A stretch of DNA of 64,000 nt from Iodobacter fluviatilis (GTDB lineage: Bacteria; Pseudomonadota; Gammaproteobacteria; Burkholderiales; Chitinibacteraceae), in the NCBI RefSeq assembly GCF_004194535.1, contig NZ_CP025781.1, positions 124,001-188,000 of the forward strand. Direction: 5' to 3'. Position numbers and translations under genes: made by a program. Under the pieces are notes generated by a model. The model saw only the letters and a program-made list of their open reading frames with translations. It was not told where the DNA came from and made no database searches. Shown here piece after piece: positions 57,599-64,000 of the stretch. Each line of letters opens with the position of its first letter. Position 1 is the stretch's first letter.

Positions 57599-57636
57599 GC
57601 CGCATGCCTTTATTCAAGGCATGCGGCAATATCTTT
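57599..57636 (+). terminator. Terminator after the transglutaminase-like gene
   Basis: GCCGCATGCCTT-TATTC-AAGGCATGCGGC is a 12-bp perfect stem followed by AATATCTTT. The rest of the gap to 58049 has a small palindrome (AACCAAGTCAACTTGGTT, 57721-57738) but no gene I can support. Confidence 0.8.
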
Positions 57637-58049
57637 AATCGATCACAACACACTGATTTATAAATACAAGATAATCAGCAATGTACACGCTGAATTAATG
57701 GCTTTTTTTGCCAACCTCAATAACCAAGTCAACTTGGTTAAAATAGTCAGCAAATAAGCCTTCTCTAAGGCTCGCCAGCTCTTTTCTGCAAAGGCGTTTA
57801 CACTTCAGCAGCAGATAATAATTGTTGCTACAAGATCAATCGCATTATCGATTTTAAAGCGCTGTTTTCCTGCTGTGCTACTCAACCACGGGCGATTACT
57901 CAACTAAAGTTGGCCCTGACTGAACGATGCAAAGCGTTGATTTACTTCGACCCTCAAGCAAAACAAGATAGCCCCACCCCCAAAAAATACCACATGCTTT
58001 CATAGTTTATAAATCATGGGTTTGAGCTTACATTGATATGATTTCCTCC

Positions 58050-60731
58050 TCAGGCCAGTGCCAGCTGTAAAAAATGGCACGCTGGCTCTGGCTGGCCTGT
58101 AAGGCTTAAATCATGGGCTAGACAGATTTCGATGAGGTTGGGGGCGATCGCGCGGGAGTAAACTTTTTGCCCTTCGCCGCTATCAGGAAAATCAATACGT
58201 CTATAGCGTAAATCGGGGTCGCTTCTGTCCATACGCTGATCGGTACGGGCACGGGGTGAGTGGGTATAGGCCAGATTAAACACCCCATCCAATGGACGTC
58301 CTACTTCATGCCACAGGCCATAAGAGCCATGCGAGGGTAGGCAGGGGTCGAACTCGCCATTGAGCAATTTGCCTACTGAGAATAAAAACGGCGCGTCGTC
58401 TTTAAGTAAGGATAGATTAATCACTTTCAGCGTCTCTCCTGGGCAAAGCCGCAGCAGACCCAGTGCCACGCCGGTTTTGGCCGTGGGCCGCCATGGGTTG
58501 CTTGGGTCGGCCAAGAGTGGCGGATGCACTACGATCTCTAACTGCTCAAACGCCATAATCGCGCCTATGGGCGAGCCTGTTAAGCCAAACAACTCCATCA
58601 CCCAAGGCGATCGGCAGGCATTGCCTGCCAGCAACACATCCACAGCAGCGGGCATGCCGCCGTGGCTTTTAAATGCGGCTTGCATGGCGGCAAAAAAAGC
58701 CATTGCACCGCGCTCGATCCGTGCTCGCAGATAATCGCGCAGCTCGTTTTGCGGGATCTGAAACGCCACATCCACTTTTAGCCCGTCCCGATTTAACAGC
58801 GGCATTTTGCAAATATCGCCTTCCACTAGCCCCTCCAAATTGCCGGTTTCGCAAAAAGAGCGCAAACGCCCCATCATGACAATGCTATTGGTTTGCGCCG
58901 AGCGTGTTTTTTCTAAGAACATATCCGAGCCAGCAAAATCTTCGGCGTCTTGCGGCAATAGAAACGCGATTTTATGCTCTCGGCACTGCGGCAGATTATG
59001 GCGAAAGCTGATGTAAGCTAGATTTTCTAGCAATTGCTCGCCGCCCAGCATTCTGTCCCCCGACGCGCCAAAGTGCTCGATCACCTCTTCCCAACCTGCC
59101 TCGGCTTCGGCCTTATCAGGCAGGCGGTAATAGCCAAAATCAAAATCAGTGGTGCCTCCGCCAAAATCAAACACCGCAAATGCCCGCCCCACACCGGCCG
59201 CGCTGGGAGCCAACTGCAAGGCTTTTAGCGCGCACGCGGCGTAGGCAGCAGGCTCTGAGCCACGCTCTTCAACCCTAAATTGAGCAAAATGAGGGCCGTA
59301 AACGAGGCTTTCGGGCAGGCTGCGCTGCAAGCCATGATGAAAAGCGCTAAGGATTTTTTCCTTGGTGTCATGCGGAAAGCTCACCGGAAACGTCATGTAA
59401 TAGCGCAAAAAAATCCCGCGTTGCCGCCAATTAATAAACATTCCCAAAAACCAAGCGTATAGCTCTATCGGGTTGAAATCGGCATAAACATCGTCCACTT
59501 TTTTGCTTGGATACTGCTTAAATGGCGGCAGAATGCGCTCTTCCTGATGGATTTGATCGCTGATCAGGGTAGGAAACTCATCCAGCGCCCATTGCTTCAT
59601 GCGGCTAAAAATACTGGCGATGCGTTTGGGATCGGTATGGTTATCACGCAAATGATCGCGCGCCTCGTGGGCGCAATGAATATCACGCCAATCCACCAAG
59701 GGGCGATACACCTCGGATGTCCATGCCGCCATCAGCGCCTGCCAATCCATGACTTCTAGCACCGTTGGGTTTTCGTAATCGCTGGCCTGCGGCTGCTCCC
59801 ATAAATTACTTTCACCAATACGCAGCAGGCGGTCATGTGCTCCTTCTCTAAACGCCACCACCGTACTGCTGGTGCCAAAATCAATCGCCACATTGGCGTC
59901 TCGAATATCCAGCTCAGGGTTACGCGCCCGCATCTGCCCATCATTGCTTAAAGCGATTCTTCTGGCGTGTTTGGCATCTGACACCGGCCATAGCTCCCAC
60001 AAGCCTTTGGCTGCGTCAGTAAAAGTACTGCTATCGATATCCGGCAGGCGGGTACTGATGTAATCTAATTTGCGCAATAAGCTAGGCCAATCGGTGGCAT
60101 TGCTATCCACGGCATGAAAGCCATCGTTTTCTGACGACGCTAAGGAACGCCATCTTTTCCACGCGGTGAGCGCCGCATCAAACTTGCTAGATTTTGGAAA
60201 ACGCGCATTACTCGTCCATGCACCCAACCAAGTCCAGCCCAACTCAAACAAGCCCTGCGGATAGCTACCCGGCCAATCTGCGCAAAGGGTATCGTCCACC
60301 GCAATCATATTGGCCGCGCCATCCGGGCCCATAAATTCATCGGGTTGATCAAGGTACACACAGCCTTTGTCGTAAAGCCAGAGCGGGCAATCAAACCAAG
60401 CGTGTTCTTCACAAAGCGGAAAGCCCGGCGCGTAGGCAATATCGATCAGCTCGGCTCGAGTAGGCAAACGCCAATTGGCCAGCCCCGCCCATTCCAGCTG
60501 CCGCACTTTAGCGTGAGCGCGTGATGAATCCAGCTGCGGCCCTAGCTCGGTGATTTCTTGCCAGATCAAACCCGTCTGCGGATTAAGAATCACCCCCTCG
60601 CCATCACGCCGATACATAAACCAGCCTATCCCCGATTGGCTAAACGCATGCCAAGCCTCGCGCCGCGTTTGCAAATGGTGTAGATATAAAAGCTGACAAG
60701 CTTTCGCGTGCGAGAAGTGCAGTTGATCCAT
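58050..60731 (-). CDS. DUF1566-like domain fused to an Hsp70/actin-type ATPase
   Basis: 893 residues, no signal peptide or membrane segment. Residues about 35-260 resemble the DUF1566/Lcl C-terminal fold (GVILNPQTGLIWQE, WAGLANWRLPTRAELIDIA at 81-99, GAWTSNARF, LWPVSD). From 280 an Hsp70/actin-type ATPase begins: phosphate-1 NVAIDFGTSSTVVAF (280-294), phosphate-2 FAVFDFGGGTTDFDFG (518-533) and an adenosine-like VLLAGNACRSPWV. The C-terminus after about 800 is unassigned. The two halves are normally separate, so the role is unknown; it may be a cytoplasmic ATPase of an uncharacterised system. It is transcribed alone. Confidence 0.7.
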   Translation of the reverse strand: MDQLHFSHAKACQLLYLHHLQTRREAWHAFSQSGIGWFMYRRDGEGVILNPQTGLIWQEITELGPQLDSSRAHAKVRQLEWAGLANWRLPTRAELIDIAYAPGFPLCEEHAWFDCPLWLYDKGCVYLDQPDEFMGPDGAANMIAVDDTLCADWPGSYPQGLFELGWTWLGAWTSNARFPKSSKFDAALTAWKRWRSLASSENDGFHAVDSNATDWPSLLRKLDYISTRLPDIDSSTFTDAAKGLWELWPVSDAKHARRIALSNDGQMRARNPELDIRDANVAIDFGTSSTVVAFREGAHDRLLRIGESNLWEQPQASDYENPTVLEVMDWQALMAAWTSEVYRPLVDWRDIHCAHEARDHLRDNHTDPKRIASIFSRMKQWALDEFPTLISDQIHQEERILPPFKQYPSKKVDDVYADFNPIELYAWFLGMFINWRQRGIFLRYYMTFPVSFPHDTKEKILSAFHHGLQRSLPESLVYGPHFAQFRVEERGSEPAAYAACALKALQLAPSAAGVGRAFAVFDFGGGTTDFDFGYYRLPDKAEAEAGWEEVIEHFGASGDRMLGGEQLLENLAYISFRHNLPQCREHKIAFLLPQDAEDFAGSDMFLEKTRSAQTNSIVMMGRLRSFCETGNLEGLVEGDICKMPLLNRDGLKVDVAFQIPQNELRDYLRARIERGAMAFFAAMQAAFKSHGGMPAAVDVLLAGNACRSPWVMELFGLTGSPIGAIMAFEQLEIVVHPPLLADPSNPWRPTAKTGVALGLLRLCPGETLKVINLSLLKDDAPFLFSVGKLLNGEFDPCLPSHGSYGLWHEVGRPLDGVFNLAYTHSPRARTDQRMDRSDPDLRYRRIDFPDSGEGQKVYSRAIAPNLIEICLAHDLSLTGQPEPACHFLQLALA

Positions 60732-61357
60732 GCGTTTAATCCCAATCAGGCCATAGCATCCAGCCTAGGCAAAAATGTGGATGAATGAAGGTATTTTTCT
60801 AAATTAAGCAAAAATATATTAGCTATTTATTTCTTAGGATCTGGATCTGCATTACATTTAGCAATATGCCATCGCCATTTTCTTACATTAAATAGAGTCA
60901 ATTTTTTTACAAATACAAAACACCTACCCCAATATAGCGTCGTTCTTTATCCACAAGGCATAAAAAATACCTCATGCTGTAAGAAAAAAGCACGCGCAAA
61001 AAATAAGGCATCGCGGGTTCAAGATTTGGGATTCGCTCAGTTAAACGGCTTCAGTTGAGAGGATTGGCATTTTACTTTAGCGGTAAAAATAGTATTTGCA
61101 CCTTGCCTTACATTTTTATTTCATTTAGTCTTATTTAATAATTTTATTATCGTTCTTCTTTTTAAATAAAACTTTTTTATTTCATTAAAAAACAATAAAT
61201 TAAAACCCTAGCGAAAAGGCATTAATTACATCAAATTATTCTAGCCGTTAAAATAAATGCATTAAATCATGCAAAGCCTGCAAGTAAGCGTAATTAGCCA
61301 CCTCTTTACTGATGACTTTTCTCTGTTTCAATTGCATTTCTTTCTGGAATTATTCCC
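60732..61357. other. AT-rich intergenic region
   Basis: About 625 bases with no supported gene. It must contain the promoters for the divergent ATPase fusion gene and the following orphan gene. I see no confident operator, repeat or RNA gene. Confidence 0.5.
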
Positions 61358-61915
61358 ATGGCATTTACTCACGCTCAGTTTAATCGATTTAAGAATCATC
61401 CTAATTTGGATTGGCTACGCCAGCATGCCACCTCAAGCCGTGCAATTCATCAGAACACCATCAGATTAAAAATAGAGCAAGCGATTCGCTCAGCCTATCC
61501 CGACGGAGCCACCGAAGACAATATCAAGTGGGTTGCCACAGAAGTTGACACCCCATGGGGTGACGCTTACCGTGCGCCGGTAAAATCTTTGGGGCAGGTT
61601 CACGCGCAAGCCGTTGCAGAAATCGAAGGGAGCAGCCCTCAAATGGCCCAAGCGGTGCGCATGGTTTTTAACAATACCGCAGATGGGCGTTCAGCCCCCG
61701 GCACCAGTGGCATCAACCATATCCACGTTGGCGGCAATGCCCAGCTTAATCTCTTATTTGATTCGGCCAACGGCACCATTCTGGGTATTGTTAACGGCCA
61801 TATGGAGAGTCAAATGAAAGCCTCTTTGCGCACAGAAGCCAATAAAGTCTCCAGCCGTAAAGGCGGTGCCACCGTTAAGATGAAAGTATCAGGCAATACA
61901 GTAAGCCAAGCCTGA
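61358..61915 (+). CDS. Orphan cytoplasmic protein of unknown function
   Basis: 185 residues, no signal peptide. Notable motifs are GTSGINHIHVGGNAQLNLLFD and ILGIVNGHM; the His-x-His core followed by a Gly-rich turn could be an active site but I cannot name a family. The C-terminus is basic and Ser/Lys-rich. Codon use and length look like a real gene. It stands between the ATPase fusion and a chemotaxis receptor. Confidence 0.6.
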   Translation: MAFTHAQFNRFKNHPNLDWLRQHATSSRAIHQNTIRLKIEQAIRSAYPDGATEDNIKWVATEVDTPWGDAYRAPVKSLGQVHAQAVAEIEGSSPQMAQAVRMVFNNTADGRSAPGTSGINHIHVGGNAQLNLLFDSANGTILGIVNGHMESQMKASLRTEANKVSSRKGGATVKMKVSGNTVSQA

Positions 61916-62141
61916 TCACACTCCAAACCGGGTGAAGCCCGCAACACTTCACCCGACATGCCCCCTTTTGCCTACGCAAATCATCGCTTTACAATCAATT
62001 GATTTGATGTGCTTACGCCCTGCCCCACCTCAATTTACGTCAAAACTGACATAAAACATCTTAAAAAATAAAATAAACCATCCGCTTTACAAGCAAATTC
62101 GTCAACTACAATTAAGATATTGTTATTGTGGGATCATTGCG

Positions 62142-64000
62142 ATGAAAGCACTTTTTACACCTGTGGTTCGCTTTGTATCCAAACTGCGCTTCGCCCAAAA
62201 GTTTACATTGATTGCTTTTGTTCTAGCCATCCCCACGATTTATATGCTGATCCTGATTGTACTGGGCTTTAACCGAGAACTCGCCACCACCCGCACCGAG
62301 CATCTAGGCTTACAATATGCCTCTGCACTACGGGAAGTCATGAGCTTGGCACAAAGCCATCGCGGCCTAAGCTCATCTTATTTGCAGGGCAAAACAGACT
62401 TTGGCCCTGATATTGAGGCCACCGAACAAAAACTGACCACGGCCATTCAAAGCACGGATGCCTTAATCAAACAAAACGATTTTCCTAGCTTAAGCAGCCC
62501 CTGGACGCAGCTAAAATCGCAATTAGAAGCGCTTATCAGCGGTTGGAAACAAAGTAAGCCCGCAGAAAACTTTGCAAGCCATACCGAGACGATCAATCAA
62601 ACCATCAAAATCACGGGCGATCTAGCCCATACCTCCGGGCTAACACTCGACCCAGAGGCAGAGAGCTACTATCTGCAAGATGTGTATTTCTCTCAGTTAA
62701 TTCCTGCATCCGAAGCCCTCGCCAAGGCAAGGGGAATGGGTGCGCGCCTGGCCACGGCTAAGCTCGCAAAGGCAGAGGAGATCACGCAAATGAATACTCT
62801 GGGTGCCATCGTGGCGCTCACGGCTACGCCCATGACAGAAAAACTGGCCCGCACCCGCTCAACCGCCCTTCAAACCGAGGGTCAGGCATTGGCCGAGCTG
62901 ATGCACGCCGATCATGCCTATTTACTCAAAGAATTTTCAAGTAGCGAAATCAGTGTAGAGCCTAAAGCACACTTTGCCCGCCTGACCGCCTCCATTGAGC
63001 AAATGAACAGCGTAACCACGCATATTTTCGAATCAATTAAAGCCTCATTAATCAAACGTGAGCAAAGAATTCAATCCGATCGACAAATGATGCTCGGCCT
63101 TGCGACATTTATGCTGATCTTTGGAGTCTATCTTTTTATCGGCACTTATCTCTCTATTCACGGTGCGGTTAAACAACTGCGCCACGAGGCCGAAGCTTTT
63201 GCTAGGGGTGATTTATCCCGTTTGGTGCAACTCGATGTAAAAGACGAGCTATCCGAAGTTGGAGACAGCTTTAACACTATGGCCCAAAGCCTGCGGCAGA
63301 TTATTCAACATATCCACCACAATACGCAGGCCGTAGCGAGTGCCGCGCAGCAACTCAATGGCAACGCCAACGCCATGCTTGAAGCCTCGCTATCCCAAGC
63401 GAATGCCTCAGGAGAAATGGCCGCCGCCATCGAAGAAATGTCGGTCAGTATTTCTGCCGTATCAGAGCATGCCGCCTCATCCGAGCAGCAAGCACACACC
63501 GCCCAAGATGAAGTAAATCAGGGCCAGCAGCTGATGCAAGACGTCTTACACGAGATTATCGAGTTATCGGCCAATCTAGAAACGCTAGGTGGCAATGTGG
63601 ATAGCATGAAAGTGCATTCAGGGGAAATCGGCAATATTGTGCAGGTGATTAAAGAAATTGCCGAACAAACCAATTTGCTAGCGCTTAATGCCGCCATTGA
63701 AGCCGCACGTGCGGGGGAACAAGGCCGAGGCTTTGCCGTGGTGGCCGATGAAGTCAGAAAACTCGCCGAAAGAACCGCCGCATCCACCGGTGAAATCACC
63801 GCCCTTGTTGCCACCATCCGGCGCGATACTGATGCCGCAGCCAAAGGCATGGATGTTGCCCGTCAAGAAATGGAGCGCGGTAGCCAGCGTGTAGAAAAAG
63901 CCACGCAAGCCTTTGCCCATATCAAAGACAGCAGTAAGGCCGAGCTAGATGCCGCCACTGAAATCAATACCGCCATGGCCGAGCAAAAAATAGCCAGCCA
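62142..64000 (+). CDS. Methyl-accepting chemotaxis protein, truncated by the window end
   Basis: At least 619 residues, open to the right edge. A membrane segment at about 22-45 is followed by a periplasmic helical sensor of about 280 residues ([20 protein letters not shown], resembling NIT-type sensors), a second membrane segment ([22 protein letters not shown]), a HAMP domain ([15 protein letters not shown]) and the signalling domain with the conserved hairpin [47 protein letters not shown]. It should sense a ligand and control CheA. The end is missing. Confidence 0.93.
   Translation, partial: MKALFTPVVRFVSKLRFAQKFTLIAFVLAIPTIYMLILIVLGFNRELATTRTEHLGLQYASALREVMSLAQSHRGLSSSYLQGKTDFGPDIEATEQKLTTAIQSTDALIKQNDFPSLSSPWTQLKSQLEALISGWKQSKPAENFASHTETINQTIKITGDLAHTSGLTLDPEAESYYLQDVYFSQLIPASEALAKARGMGARLATAKLAKAEEITQMNTLGAIVALTATPMTEKLARTRSTALQTEGQALAELMHADHAYLLKEFSSSEISVEPKAHFARLTASIEQMNSVTTHIFESIKASLIKREQRIQSDRQMMLGLATFMLIFGVYLFIGTYLSIHGAVKQLRHEAEAFARGDLSRLVQLDVKDELSEVGDSFNTMAQSLRQIIQHIHHNTQAVASAAQQLNGNANAMLEASLSQANASGEMAAAIEEMSVSISAVSEHAASSEQQAHTAQDEVNQGQQLMQDVLHEIIELSANLETLGGNVDSMKVHSGEIGNIVQVIKEIAEQTNLLALNAAIEAARAGEQGRGFAVVADEVRKLAERTAASTGEITALVATIRRDTDAAAKGMDVARQEMERGSQRVEKATQAFAHIKDSSKAELDAATEINTAMAEQKIAS

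Noticed and set aside
57650..58010. Possible remnant gene between the transglutaminase-like gene and the ATPase fusion
   Set aside because: Short open stretches exist but none matches a family I can name, and there is no start/RBS combination.

Overview
The window looks like the chromosome of a betaproteobacterium, most likely a member of the Neisseriales related to Iodobacter, Chitinibacter or Chromobacterium. This is inferred from the gene set: a proteobacterial type VI secretion system (T6SS) core, DapC/DapD of the succinylase lysine pathway, LolCD, two-domain QueF, GlrK/GlrR and an aga-type sugar operon. No rRNA or tRNA gene was seen, so the placement is an inference.

Layout. 1-667: left edge with a broken membrane-protein gene that runs out of the window and a small inverted-repeat element. 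668-18805: a T6SS locus. Leftward it reads tagX-like peptidase, tssM, tagF, tssB, tssC, hcp, an OmpA-like lipoprotein, vgrG, and a tightly coupled effector island (163-aa exported protein, 614-aa peptidoglycan-hydrolase effector, 214-aa exported protein). Rightward it reads tssJ, tssK, tssL, tssE. TssA, TssF, TssG, ClpV and a PAAR protein are not here. 19069-33631: housekeeping genes: prfC; pflB, a 61-residue stand-alone glycyl-radical protein and pflA; lolC/lolD; an MscS channel; dusC; a lexA-type repressor with two GAAC-N4-GTTC boxes; queF; msrA; dapC and dapD. Small inverted-repeat elements (MITEs) are scattered here, and one supplies the end of dusC.

33876-39850: an accessory island. It holds a GNAT gene cut by an IS3-family element, a dead IS5-family fragment, a tandem pair (one decayed) of a small exported protein, an aerolysin-family pore-forming toxin split by a frameshift at a G7 tract, a dead IS3 transposase and the C-terminal stub of an ABC ATPase. 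39866-49495: an N-acetylgalactosamine/galactosamine operon (agaR, agaZ, agaS, PTS EIIB-EIIC-EIID-EIIA, agaA) whose agaZ is interrupted after codon 11 by an IS21-family element with a 7-bp target duplication.

50297-54815: the GlrK-lipoprotein-GlrR (QseE-QseG-QseF-type) two-component operon, followed by two small exported-protein genes. Each has a clear sigma-54 promoter, and the first also has two upstream GlrR-like sites, so regulator and probable targets lie together. 54855-55795: a decayed IS5-family element. 55885-57516: an exported transglutaminase-elicitor-like protein with a Pep-13-like motif. 58050-60731: an unusual fusion of a DUF1566-like domain to an Hsp70/actin-type ATPase. 61358-61915: an orphan protein. 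62142-64000: the start of a chemotaxis receptor that runs off the right edge.

The candidates most worth following are the T6SS effector island, the split aerolysin gene, the GlrR/sigma-54 mini-regulon, the miniature glycyl-radical protein beside pflB and the Pep-13-bearing transglutaminase-like protein.
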